Below, piece after piece: positions 1 through 7,002 of a DNA stretch of 8,578 nt. The translations under genes were made by a program, and so were the position numbers. Source of the DNA: Clostridiales bacterium (GTDB taxonomy: Bacteria > Bacillota > Clostridia > UBA1381). The notes beneath the pieces are model-generated. The model was not told the origin of the DNA. It searched no databases and was given only the letters and a program-made list of their open reading frames with translations. Numbering within the stretch: the stretch's first letter is position 1; each line of letters starts with the position of its first letter. The stretch is taken from contig DMLG01000066.1 of the NCBI GenBank assembly GCA_003453455.1, positions 1 to 8,578 on the forward strand, written 5' to 3'.

Positions 1-243
1 ACTATGGTTATGGGACTTGCCGCCGTTATTATTGGCACAACTCTGTTTCGCAAAATCAGATTTATGAATGTGACAACGGGTGTTATTTTAGGTATGATTA
101 TTTATAAGGCCTGCATAACTGCGGCAATCTCATCGGGGCTCAGGTCCTCCGATACAAAGCTGGTTGTGACCGTTCTGTTCCTCCTCACTATGCTTTTAAA
201 CAGCATAATGAACAAATCGGAAGGGGGTAGGAGAAATGCTTGA
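1..243 (+). CDS. ABC transporter permease, C-terminal fragment (COG4120-like)
   Basis: This is the last 80 codons of a membrane permease; the frame is open to the left edge, so the start lies outside the window. Very hydrophobic stretches (about residues 2-16, 23-43 and 53-66 counting from the ATG at position 4) are separated by short polar loops. A motif close to 'GLRSSDTKLV' resembles the 'GLPATDLKLITA' segment that I recall near the C-terminus of the uncharacterised COG4120 permeases, which work with a COG1101-type ATPase and a COG2984-type binding lipoprotein (TrpXYZ-like). The protein would form the membrane channel of an importer; the substrate cannot be told from this fragment, although amino acids such as tryptophan or tyrosine are suggested for some relatives. 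Its stop overlaps the ATPase gene by 8 bases, so the two are almost certainly cotranscribed and translationally coupled. The family call leans partly on this neighbour. Confidence 0.8.
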   Translation, partial: TMVMGLAAVIIGTTLFRKIRFMNVTTGVILGMIIYKACITAAISSGLRSSDTKLVVTVLFLLTMLLNSIMNKSEGGRRNA

Positions 244-1009
244 ACTAAAAAACATCTATAAGCGTTTTAATGCAGGCACAATAGATGAAAAAATTCTTTT
301 TGAGGATTTCAACCTTGATATAAAGGACGGCGATTTTGTTGCCATTGTGGGCAGTAACGGCTCAGGTAAAACTACTGCCCTTAACATAATTTCAGGCGAT
401 ATAAAGCCTGACAGCGGCAAGGTTTTACTGGGCGGAAAAGATATAACAAAGCAGAAAAATTTTCAGCGTGCCGCAAAAATTGCACGAGTTTTTCAAAATC
501 CGTCTATGGGCACAAGTCCATCTATGACTATTATGGAAAATATGTCGCTTGCGGACAATAAAGGAAAAACTTACGGTCTTACCAAAGGACTAAATAACAA
601 GCGCCGTGATTTTTACCGCTCACAGCTTGAACTTTTGGGAATGGGGCTTGAAAACCGCATGGAAACAGTAGCAGGCGCCTTATCGGGCGGTCAGCGTCAG
701 GCGTTAGCGCTCATTATGGCAACTTTAAAAACCCCTACTCTTCTGCTTTTAGATGAACACACCGCCGCTCTCGACCCTAAATCCAGCGATATTGTAATGA
801 ACCTTACTGAAAAAGTTGTAAAGGAAAAGAATATTACAACACTTATGGTAACGCACAATCTCCGCTATGCCGTAGATTACGGAACGCGCGCAATTATGAT
901 GCATGAGGGCGACATTGTTCTTGATATATCAGGCGAAGAAAAGAAAAATCACTCAATTGACGATTATCTGAAAATCTTTAATGAAATTTCAATAGAATGC
1001 GGAAACTAA
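236..1009 (+). CDS. ABC transporter ATP-binding protein (COG1101-like importer ATPase)
   Basis: A complete 257-residue cytoplasmic ATPase that would power the permease encoded just upstream. All nucleotide-binding motifs are present: Walker A GSNGSGKTT (residues 39-47), Q-loop Q87 in 'RVFQNP', the ABC signature LSGGQRQAL (149-157), Walker B LLLLDE (169-174) followed by the D-loop 'ALDP', and the H-loop histidine H207 in 'MVTHNL'. The 'LLLDEHTAALDP' form of Walker B/D-loop and the 'QNPSMGTSPSMTI' segment after the Q-loop are typical of the COG1101 ATPases paired with COG4120 permeases. The ATG at 236 is preceded by AGGGGG (222-227) at 8-base spacing, with AGGAG closer in, and overlaps the permease stop by 8 bases. 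The matching substrate-binding lipoprotein is not downstream, so it is probably upstream of the window. Substrate unknown. Confidence 0.93.
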   Translation: MLELKNIYKRFNAGTIDEKILFEDFNLDIKDGDFVAIVGSNGSGKTTALNIISGDIKPDSGKVLLGGKDITKQKNFQRAAKIARVFQNPSMGTSPSMTIMENMSLADNKGKTYGLTKGLNNKRRDFYRSQLELLGMGLENRMETVAGALSGGQRQALALIMATLKTPTLLLLDEHTAALDPKSSDIVMNLTEKVVKEKNITTLMVTHNLRYAVDYGTRAIMMHEGDIVLDISGEEKKNHSIDDYLKIFNEISIECGN

Positions 1010-1034
1010 AAAAGGAGCTTTTGCTCCTTTTTTA
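1008..1034. terminator. Bidirectional intrinsic terminator between ABC ATPase and purB
   Basis: An A-run plus GGAGC (1014-1018), a four-base TTTT loop (1019-1022), then GCTCC (1023-1027) and a T-run form a hairpin with a U tail in either direction. The ATPase stop codon (1007-1009) lies at the left foot, and the purB stop codon (1032-1034 on the minus strand) lies in the right T-run. One small element therefore serves two convergent genes. Confidence 0.85.
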
Positions 1035-2462
1035 TACCGTGATTTCTACTTCATCATCTTTATCTGATTTGAATTTTTCTAAAATTGGCATAACCTCGTC
1101 TTCCAAAAATTCCTCTGTCTGTTCCTTACTTCTTCCCACAAACTTTTCTGGCTTTAAAAGCTCGTAAATTTCATCAAGGGTTATACCAAAGGCGCTGTCT
1201 TCTGCTATCAACTCTGATAAGTTATTTTCTTTTCCCTCTTCTTTTACACGCTTTGCGGCTTCCATAGAATATCTTCTTATTTTCTCGTGCAGTTCCTGTC
1301 TGTCTCCGCCGCGCTTTACAGCGTCCATCATAATATTCTCAGTCGCCATAAAGGGTATTTCCTGCATAAACTGTCGATTTATGACCTTTGGATACACAAC
1401 CAAGCCACTTGCTACATTCTTATAAAGGCATAAAATTGCGTCTACTGCCAAAAATGCCTCCGGAACACTGATACGCTTATTTGCGGAATCATCAAGCGTG
1501 CGCTCAAACCACTGTGTTGACGCAGTTATCGCAGGATTTAAAGCATCTACTATCACATATCTCGCAAGTGAGGATATTCTCTCACTTCGCATCGGATTTC
1601 GCTTATATGCCATTGCAGATGAACCTACCTGATTTTTTTCAAATGGCTCTTCCACCTGTTTTAAATGCTGCAAAAGTCTTATATCATTTGAAAACTTATA
1701 TGCGCTCTGTGCAACAGATGACAATACTGAAAGCATCTGATAATCAAGCTTTCTGGGATAAGTTTGTCCGCTTACGGCAAAACACTCGTCAAACCCCATT
1801 TTTTTCGCAATTTTTTTATCAAGCTCTTTGCACTTTTCGTGATTGCCGCTGAAAAGTTCTAAAAAACTCGCCTGCGTACCTGTCGTACCTTTACAGCCTA
1901 GCAGTTTTGCTTTTCCAAGCTGTTGCTCAATCGACTCCAAATCCATTAACAAATCCTGTATCCAAAGTGTTGCGCGCTTTCCAACAGTTGTCGGCTGTGC
2001 AGGCTGAAAATGCGTAAAGGCAAGGGTAGGAAGCGCCTTATACTCCTCTGCAAAATCTGACAGTACCCGAATTACAGCAATAATTCTTCTATGTATGAGC
2101 CTTAAAGCCTCCGTCATTATGATTATGTCGGCATTATCGCCCACATAACAACTCGTCGCTCCAAGGTGAATTATTGGCTTCGCTTTTGGACATTGCATGC
2201 CATAAGCATAAATATGGCTCATTACATCATGACGGACTTCTCTTTCCCGCGCTTCTGCAACATCATAGTTTATATCGTCAATATGCTCGCGCATCTGGCA
2301 AATCGCATCCTCCGGAATATCAAGTCCCAGCTCTTTTTCGCTCTCTGCCAAAGCTATCCAAAGCTTTCGCCATGTAGTAAACTTTTTATCCGGTGAAAAC
2401 AAATACTTCATTTCTTTTGACGCATACCGCGAATTTATTGGGGAAATATAGCTATCCTTCAT
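1032..2462 (-). CDS. purB: Adenylosuccinate lyase
   Basis: This enzyme removes fumarate at two steps: SAICAR to AICAR in purine synthesis, and adenylosuccinate to AMP. It is a cytoplasmic homotetramer of the fumarate lyase (aspartase) superfamily. With the ATG at 2462 the protein is 476 residues, the longer form resembling animal ADSL. Visible features are 'REVRHDVMSH' (H78 corresponds to human H86), 'THFQPAQPTTVGKR' (H151, matching the catalytic general acid His159 of human ADSL) and the family signature 'GSSAMAYKRNP' (about 280-290) containing the mobile-loop catalytic serine. I prefer ATG 2462 over the in-frame GTG at 2471 because AGGAG (2475-2471) is 8 bases before the ATG and overlaps the GTG. 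It has its own promoter upstream. It lies alone rather than in a purine operon, as is common in Firmicutes. Confidence 0.96.
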   Translation of the reverse strand: MKDSYISPINSRYASKEMKYLFSPDKKFTTWRKLWIALAESEKELGLDIPEDAICQMREHIDDINYDVAEAREREVRHDVMSHIYAYGMQCPKAKPIIHLGATSCYVGDNADIIIMTEALRLIHRRIIAVIRVLSDFAEEYKALPTLAFTHFQPAQPTTVGKRATLWIQDLLMDLESIEQQLGKAKLLGCKGTTGTQASFLELFSGNHEKCKELDKKIAKKMGFDECFAVSGQTYPRKLDYQMLSVLSSVAQSAYKFSNDIRLLQHLKQVEEPFEKNQVGSSAMAYKRNPMRSERISSLARYVIVDALNPAITASTQWFERTLDDSANKRISVPEAFLAVDAILCLYKNVASGLVVYPKVINRQFMQEIPFMATENIMMDAVKRGGDRQELHEKIRRYSMEAAKRVKEEGKENNLSELIAEDSAFGITLDEIYELLKPEKFVGRSKEQTEEFLEDEVMPILEKFKSDKDDEVEITV

Positions 2463-2492
2463 TTTTTGCACTCCTCTTTCCTATCTTTTACG

Positions 2493-2521
2493 ATTATACT
2501 ATATTTCCCATTTAAAAGCAA
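2493..2521 (-). promoter_or_regulatory. Sigma-A-type promoter of purB
   Basis: Read on the minus strand: a -35 TTGCTT (2521-2516), a 17-base spacer, and a perfect -10 TATAAT (2498-2493). Transcription would begin near 2486, giving a leader of about 24 bases before the purB ATG. There is no room for a riboswitch or attenuator in that leader. The -35 starts 5 bases after the DUF4363 stop, and I see no terminator between the two, so readthrough from the upstream pair may also reach purB. Confidence 0.8.
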
Positions 2522-2526
2522 GACTT

Positions 2527-2907
2527 CTATAAAATGTTTTGTAGCCTCAGCTTGTAATTTTCAGGCAAGTGCTTAAACATATGCTCTAATTTTTTAAGGC
2601 ACACCTCCGAATTTGCCTTATCCTCATTTTCAGTATATCCCAAAAGCCCGGATATTTCCTTTTCAATTTCGTCAATATTCCCGTGGTCAAGTATTGAGGA
2701 CATTAGCGGTTTTTTCTTGTCCACATATTCTGACAGCTCCGCAGCAAGACTGTTTGCGCCATTAAAATCTCCATTTTCTACCTGCTTACTTATTTGCTCA
2801 AAGCTTTCCAATAGCTTTTCCGATGCATTATCAAGGCAATCATTAAAAGCAAATCCGCTCACAATCAGCACTGCAAAAATAGACATTGCAACAAAGAAAC
2901 TTTTCAC
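2527..2907 (-). CDS. DUF4363-family membrane-anchored small protein
   Basis: A 126-residue protein with one N-terminal hydrophobic segment (about residues 3-22, 'FFVAMSIFAVLIVSGFAF'), which could be a signal anchor, followed by a polar helical domain. The segments 'KPLMSSILDHGNIDEIEKEI' and the terminal 'LRLQNIL' resemble DUF4363, a family that in Clostridia is typically encoded directly after a DUF421 gene, as here. Topology suggests the helical domain faces outward, but this is inference. The start is a GTG at 2907 with AGGAGG (2920-2915) at 7-base spacing; it overlaps the DUF421 stop in a GTGA junction (2904-2907), so the two are likely translationally coupled. The function is not known; it may bind or regulate the DUF421 partner. 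Confidence 0.8.
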   Translation of the reverse strand: MKSFFVAMSIFAVLIVSGFAFNDCLDNASEKLLESFEQISKQVENGDFNGANSLAAELSEYVDKKKPLMSSILDHGNIDEIEKEISGLLGYTENEDKANSEVCLKKLEHMFKHLPENYKLRLQNIL

Positions 2908-3536
2908 TTTTTCTCCTCCTTTTTCTGTACTAAAAGCTCCCCATCAGGTGTCAAAGATGCCAAAAAGATGCTTTTTTCATCCCCTTTTATTTTCTTTCTT
3001 AGCCATTCCTCGCTTTTTCCCGCACGGGCAAGTTCTGCCTTATTTATCTCTCCATCCGATATAAGTATATAGGGAAAATCTGTTATTCCGTCCTTGCTTT
3101 TTTCAATAAGGCTGATTTCGCCGTTGGTTTCCAAAATCGCCATATCAACCTTTGACACATCAGGATACCCTGAAAGCCGCAGTTCTTCCATCAGGTCGTT
3201 AAGCGTAAATCTTGCCTTTTCAAGCTCTTTTTCGTTTATGTGTCCCTTGTATATTATAACACTCGGCTCGCCTGTTATATATTTTCTCGCCTTTTTACTC
3301 TTTAATGAAATAAAGGACATGGCGACCTCTGTTATAAGAAGCGTTAAAACAGGTACAATTCCTGCAAGAAGCGGTATATCTATTGTCTGTATAGGAACTG
3401 CCGCAAGGTCAGAAATCATAATTGCCACAACAAGCTCTGACGGTTGCAGCTCTCCAATTTGTCTTTTTCCCATAACCCTGATTGCTACAACTACAAGGGC
3501 ATAAAGTATAAGTGTTCTTATTATAAGCACAAACAT
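2904..3536 (-). CDS. DUF421 (YetF-like) membrane protein
   Basis: A 210-residue protein of the YetF/YrbG (DUF421) family. Three hydrophobic segments lie at about residues 2-22, 35-50 and 55-78. The family motif 'GKRQIGELQPSELVV' (23-37) sits between the first two. The C-terminal soluble domain begins near 'GEPSVIIYKG' (89-98) and contains 'LRLSGYPDVSKVDMAILETNGE', matching the usual pattern of an LR..G..dV..AilE.nG core. The biochemical role is unknown. Some DUF421 proteins of spore formers ('2Duf', in the spoVA2mob element) contribute to spore wet-heat resistance, so an inner-membrane role is possible here. ATG at 3536 has GGAGG (3550-3546) at 9-base spacing. The last codons (KKEEKK) are also the ribosome binding site of the overlapping DUF4363 gene. 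Confidence 0.9.
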   Translation of the reverse strand: MFVLIIRTLILYALVVVAIRVMGKRQIGELQPSELVVAIMISDLAAVPIQTIDIPLLAGIVPVLTLLITEVAMSFISLKSKKARKYITGEPSVIIYKGHINEKELEKARFTLNDLMEELRLSGYPDVSKVDMAILETNGEISLIEKSKDGITDFPYILISDGEINKAELARAGKSEEWLRKKIKGDEKSIFLASLTPDGELLVQKKEEKK

Positions 3537-3633
3537 ATTTTTCTTCCTCCATACAAATATTTTCCCAGAAAAGTTTAATAATATTCTTTACTTTATAGGA
3601 GCAAAATGATAAAATTATCCTGAGGTGAAACGG

Positions 3634-4377
3634 ATGAACAGCTATACAAACTTTGCCCCGATTTATGACAAGCTGATGTTTGAGGATATTGATTACGACA
3701 AATGGGCGGATTATATCGAAGCCATTTTTGCACGCTTTGGCAAAGCGCCAAAACTTATATGTGATTTGGCATGCGGAACAGGCAATATCACAATACCCAT
3801 GGCAAAAAGAGGATATGATATGATTGGTACCGACAAATCTTTTCAGATGCTGTCGATAGCACGCGAAAAGGCGGCAAATGAGGGGCTCGACATTATGTTT
3901 TTATCACAGTCCTTTACAAAACTTGACCTATACGGTGGCTGTGACGCATTTTTATGTATGATTGACGGATTTAACTATGTTATTTCCCCCAAAACTCTTT
4001 TTGAAATTGCAAAAAAGATAAAAACCTGTTTTTTAGAGCCTGGCGGAATTGTAATTTTTGACCTCAGCAGCAAGTATAAACTTGAAAACTATATAGGCAA
4101 TAACACCTTTGTTTATGATAAAGACGGGATTTTTTATGTATGTGAAAATAAATATCATAAAAAAAGCGGGCTTTTGGATATGTATATTAATTTTTTTGAA
4201 AAATCGGGCAAAAGCTATAAGCGGTATTGTGAGCGCCACCTGCAAAAGGCATATTCTGCGCAGGAAATCAGAAACATTTTCCTTTCGGCAGGCTTTGAAA
4301 AAATAGATAGTTTTTCTCCGCTTTCCTTTTCCCCGCCCCAAAAAACGGATTTGAGAACAGTTTTCATAGCCAGGTAA
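3634..4377 (+). CDS. Class I SAM-dependent methyltransferase (YqeM-like)
   Basis: A 247-residue cytoplasmic methyltransferase with a Rossmann-type fold. The N-terminus 'YTNFAPIYDKLM...DIDYDKW' is typical of small Firmicute methyltransferases near B. subtilis YqeM. SAM-binding motif I is 'CDLACGTGN' (43-51), and the acidic end of strand 2 is D67 in 'GYDMIGTDKS'. Further on, 'LDLYGGCDAFLCMIDGFNYV' fits the motif IV region. The substrate is not evident. I chose ATG 3634 over the in-frame GTG at 3625 because the GTG lies inside the ribosome binding site GAGGTGA (3622-3628), whose GAGG core is 8 bases from the ATG, and because family members start just before this YxxFAxxYD segment. It diverges from DUF421 across about 97 bases and ends in an intrinsic terminator, so it is probably monocistronic. 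Confidence 0.88.
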   Translation: MNSYTNFAPIYDKLMFEDIDYDKWADYIEAIFARFGKAPKLICDLACGTGNITIPMAKRGYDMIGTDKSFQMLSIAREKAANEGLDIMFLSQSFTKLDLYGGCDAFLCMIDGFNYVISPKTLFEIAKKIKTCFLEPGGIVIFDLSSKYKLENYIGNNTFVYDKDGIFYVCENKYHKKSGLLDMYINFFEKSGKSYKRYCERHLQKAYSAQEIRNIFLSAGFEKIDSFSPLSFSPPQKTDLRTVFIAR

Positions 4378-4404
4378 AAGTCCCGTAATTTTGGGGCTTT
4401 TTTT
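4376..4404 (+). terminator. Intrinsic terminator of the methyltransferase gene
   Basis: The stem pairs AAAAGTCCC (4376-4384) with GGGGCTTTT (4393-4401), including one G-T wobble, around an 8-base loop, and runs into a T-tract to 4404. It begins within the methyltransferase stop codon (4375-4377). Its 3' arm can alternatively pair with the sequence at 4411-4421. Confidence 0.75.
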
Positions 4405-4426
4405 GTGCCCAAAAAAGCCCCAAATT
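4387..4426. repeat. Long inverted repeat overlapping the terminator and abutting the gyrA promoter
   Basis: The left arm AATTTTGGGGCTTTTTT (4387-4403) pairs with AAAAAAGCCCCAAATT (4411-4426): 15 to 16 base pairs with one bulged T and a 7-base loop (4404-4410). It reuses the 3' arm of the methyltransferase terminator, so the two hairpins cannot form together. No T-tract follows on the plus strand, so it is not a simple terminator in that direction. It ends 2 bases before the gyrA -35 box. Confidence 0.75.
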
Positions 4427-4428
4427 GC

Positions 4429-4457
4429 TTGATTTTTCCTTATGCTTATGTTATAAT
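4429..4457 (+). promoter_or_regulatory. Sigma-A-type extended -10 promoter of gyrA
   Basis: A -35 TTGATT (4429-4434), a 17-base spacer and a perfect -10 TATAAT (4452-4457) preceded by TGt (4449-4451), the extended -10 element. The start of transcription would be near 4464, giving a leader of about 40 bases with GGAGGA (4491-4496) 7 bases before the gyrA ATG. It should be a strong promoter for gyrA and the overlapping isomerase gene. Confidence 0.85.
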
Positions 4458-4503
4458 AGAGTAGTATTATTTTTGTTATTTACTTCTTTTGGAGGATTTT
4501 GAT

Positions 4504-7002
4504 ATGGCGAAAAATTTTAAGGAAAAAGAGCTGGATATGGAGGCTATCGCTAACCAAAAAATAGTCGATGTGGAGCTTAATTCCGAAATGAAAAAAGCGT
4601 ACATAGATTACGCAATGAGCGTAATTGTTGCGCGCGCTCTTCCTGATGTGCGTGACGGAATGAAGCCTGTCCACCGCCGTATTCTTTACGATATGTACGA
4701 GGCAGGACTTCTTTATGAGGCAGATTTCAGAAAATCCGCATCTACCGTCGGTGATGTGCTTGGTAAATATCACCCCCATGGCGATGCGTCCGTTTATGAC
4801 GCAATGGTAAGAATGGGACAGGATTTTTCTTTAAGATATCCGCTTATTCAGCCAAAAGGAAACTTTGGTTCAATCGACGGCGACCCGCCTGCTGCATACC
4901 GTTATACTGAGGCGAAAATGTCCAAGCTTGCGGCGGAAATGCTTTCCGATATAGAAAAGCAAACGGTTGATTTTGTGCCGAACTATGATGATAAGCTGCA
5001 AGAACCTGATGTTTTGCCGTCCAGATTTCCAAATCTTTTGATAAACGGCTCATCAGGTATAGCCGTAGGTATGGCGACAAATATACCGCCTCATAATCTT
5101 TCTGAGGTTATTGACGGTATAATCGCCACGATTGACGACCCTATGATTACCATAGATGAGCTTATGCAGAATTATATACAAGGCCCTGACTTTCCGACAG
5201 GCGGCGTTATTATGGGCAAAAGCGGCATAAGAAAGGCATATACGACAGGCAGAGGCAAGATTATTGTCCGTGCAAAGGCTGAGATTGAGGAGCTTGAAAA
5301 CGGCAGACAGCGCATTGTTGTAACCGAGCTTCCCTATCAGGTCAATAAGGCTCGCCTTGAAAAGTATATAAATGAGCTGGTTCGTGACGGCAAGATTGAC
5401 GGCATTGCCTCAACCCGTGACGAATCGGATGCTAATATGCATTTTATAATAGAAATCAAGCGTGATGCAAATGCAAATGTTGTTTTAAATAATCTATACC
5501 GATTTACGCAGATGCAGGAAACCTTCGGCGTTATTATGATTGCCTTGGTTGACAAGGAGCCAAAGCTTCTTAATCTGCGTGAAATGATAGATGCGTATAT
5601 ACATCACCAAGAAGATGTTATAAGACGCCGCACTAATTTTGACCTTACAAAGGCATTAGAGCGACTGCATATTTTGGAGGGTTACAAAGTTGTTGTCGAA
5701 AATATTGACGAGGTTATCGAGCTAATTAAAAAATCCTCTTCCGTTAGCGATGCTAAGGCGAACTTGGCAGAAAAATACGGTCTTTCCGACGCTCAGACGA
5801 CTGCAATTGTACAAATGCAGTTGGGACGGTTGTCGGGTATGGAGCGCGATAAAATTGAAGCAGAATATGCACAGGTTTCTGAAAAAATTGCGTCTCTCCG
5901 TGACATTTTAGAACACGAAGAAAAGATTTTGGCAATTGTAAAGGAAGACCTTATAAAAATCAAGGAAAAATACGGTGATGACAGAAGGACAGAGATTTCT
6001 ATGTCCGCAATCGACATTGAGGACGAGGATTTGATAGAGGAAGAGGATGTTGTAATAACTCTTACAAATACAGGCTACACAAAGCGAGTACCAGTCGATA
6101 CCTATCGCAGTCAGCACAGAGGCGGCAAAGGCATTTCGGGGCTTGCAACGCGTGAGGAAGATTTTGTCCGTCACCTTTTGACAACTTCAACGCACAATCA
6201 TATACTTTTCTTCACTACTCGCGGAATTGTGTACGATATGAAAGCATACCAAATCCCCGAATCGGGCAGAACGGCAAAGGGAACGGCAATTGTCAACCTC
6301 CTGCCGCTTAGCTCAGGTGAGAAAATAACGGCTATGGTGCCTGTTTCGGAATTTACCGAGGACCATTACCTTACCTTTATCACTAAACTTGGAACAGTTA
6401 AAAAGACTGACCTTTTGGCATATTCTAAAATTCGTGCAGGCGGACTCCGTGCCATTGAGCTTGCAGATGATGATGAACTTATAAGCGTAAAAATTACCGA
6501 TAATGACAGCGAGCTTATTTTAGGCACAAGAAACGGTTTGGCAATCCGTTTCCACGAAAACGATGTGCGTCCTATGGGCAGAACGGCTCACGGTGTGCGC
6601 GGAATACGCTTGAAATCAAATGATTATGTAGTTGATGCGGTGACTATAAAGGAAGGCACGAAGCTTTTGACGCTTACTGAAAACGGATACGGCAAAAAGA
6701 CTGATTTTGATGAATATAGAAGTCAGACAAGAGGCGGAAAGGGTATATTCAACTATAAGCTTACCGAAAAAACAGGTAAAGTCATAGGTCTTGCGGCAGT
6801 TGCAGATGATGACGATATTATGGTAATCACCTCCGACGGAGTTATTATGCGTACACACACGGCTGAAATAAGCACCTTTGGGCGTCAAACCCAGGGCGTG
6901 CGTATTATGAGGCTTTCTGATGGAATAAAAGCCGTCAGCATAGCTACAACTCCCCATATTGCGGAGGAAGAAAATACAGAAAGCGAGGAAAATGATGAAT
7001 AA
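4504..7002 (+). CDS. gyrA: DNA gyrase subunit A
   Basis: An 832-residue breakage-reunion subunit of DNA gyrase, which with GyrB introduces negative supercoils using ATP. The N-terminal domain has '[18 protein letters not shown]', 'KPVHRRILY' and the winged-helix '[18 protein letters not shown]'; the catalytic tyrosine is Y134 in 'AAYRYTEA' (E. coli Y122, offset 12). The C-terminal beta-pinwheel has a GyrA box QHRGGKG (537-543) and a second copy QTRGGKG (741-747), which favours GyrA over ParC. The tail is acidic ('[12 protein letters not shown]'). ATG 4504 is chosen over an in-frame TTG at 4489 because GGAGGA (4491-4496) is 7 bases before it. Odd points: position 95 is Ala where E. coli has Ser83, and residues 116-118 are QPK where E. 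coli has DGQ (104-106). gyrB is not adjacent; the gene shares its transcript with a cyclophilin gene. Confidence 0.96.
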   Translation: MAKNFKEKELDMEAIANQKIVDVELNSEMKKAYIDYAMSVIVARALPDVRDGMKPVHRRILYDMYEAGLLYEADFRKSASTVGDVLGKYHPHGDASVYDAMVRMGQDFSLRYPLIQPKGNFGSIDGDPPAAYRYTEAKMSKLAAEMLSDIEKQTVDFVPNYDDKLQEPDVLPSRFPNLLINGSSGIAVGMATNIPPHNLSEVIDGIIATIDDPMITIDELMQNYIQGPDFPTGGVIMGKSGIRKAYTTGRGKIIVRAKAEIEELENGRQRIVVTELPYQVNKARLEKYINELVRDGKIDGIASTRDESDANMHFIIEIKRDANANVVLNNLYRFTQMQETFGVIMIALVDKEPKLLNLREMIDAYIHHQEDVIRRRTNFDLTKALERLHILEGYKVVVENIDEVIELIKKSSSVSDAKANLAEKYGLSDAQTTAIVQMQLGRLSGMERDKIEAEYAQVSEKIASLRDILEHEEKILAIVKEDLIKIKEKYGDDRRTEISMSAIDIEDEDLIEEEDVVITLTNTGYTKRVPVDTYRSQHRGGKGISGLATREEDFVRHLLTTSTHNHILFFTTRGIVYDMKAYQIPESGRTAKGTAIVNLLPLSSGEKITAMVPVSEFTEDHYLTFITKLGTVKKTDLLAYSKIRAGGLRAIELADDDELISVKITDNDSELILGTRNGLAIRFHENDVRPMGRTAHGVRGIRLKSNDYVVDAVTIKEGTKLLTLTENGYGKKTDFDEYRSQTRGGKGIFNYKLTEKTGKVIGLAAVADDDDIMVITSDGVIMRTHTAEISTFGRQTQGVRIMRLSDGIKAVSIATTPHIAEEENTESEENDE

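Noticed and set aside
1481..1852. Plus-strand open frame of 123 codons inside purB.
   Set aside because: It is antisense to a well-conserved enzyme and its product has no recognisable domain; it is a shadow of the purB reading frame.
2462..2471. GTG at 2471 as the purB start (479 residues).
   Set aside because: It overlaps the AGGAG ribosome binding site, which is properly spaced for the ATG at 2462.
3553..3620. Possible promoters in the divergent gap between DUF421 and the methyltransferase (minus: TTGCTC 3604-3599 with TATTAT 3583-3578; plus: TTTACT 3587-3592 with TAAAAT 3610-3615).
   Set aside because: The minus pair has only a 15-base spacer. The plus pair would start transcription at the methyltransferase ribosome binding site, leaving no leader. 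Promoters must be in this AT-rich gap, but I cannot place them.
4458..4503. gyrA leader considered as a riboswitch or attenuator.
   Set aside because: Only about 40 bases separate the expected transcription start from the ATG, and no stable hairpin is visible in them.
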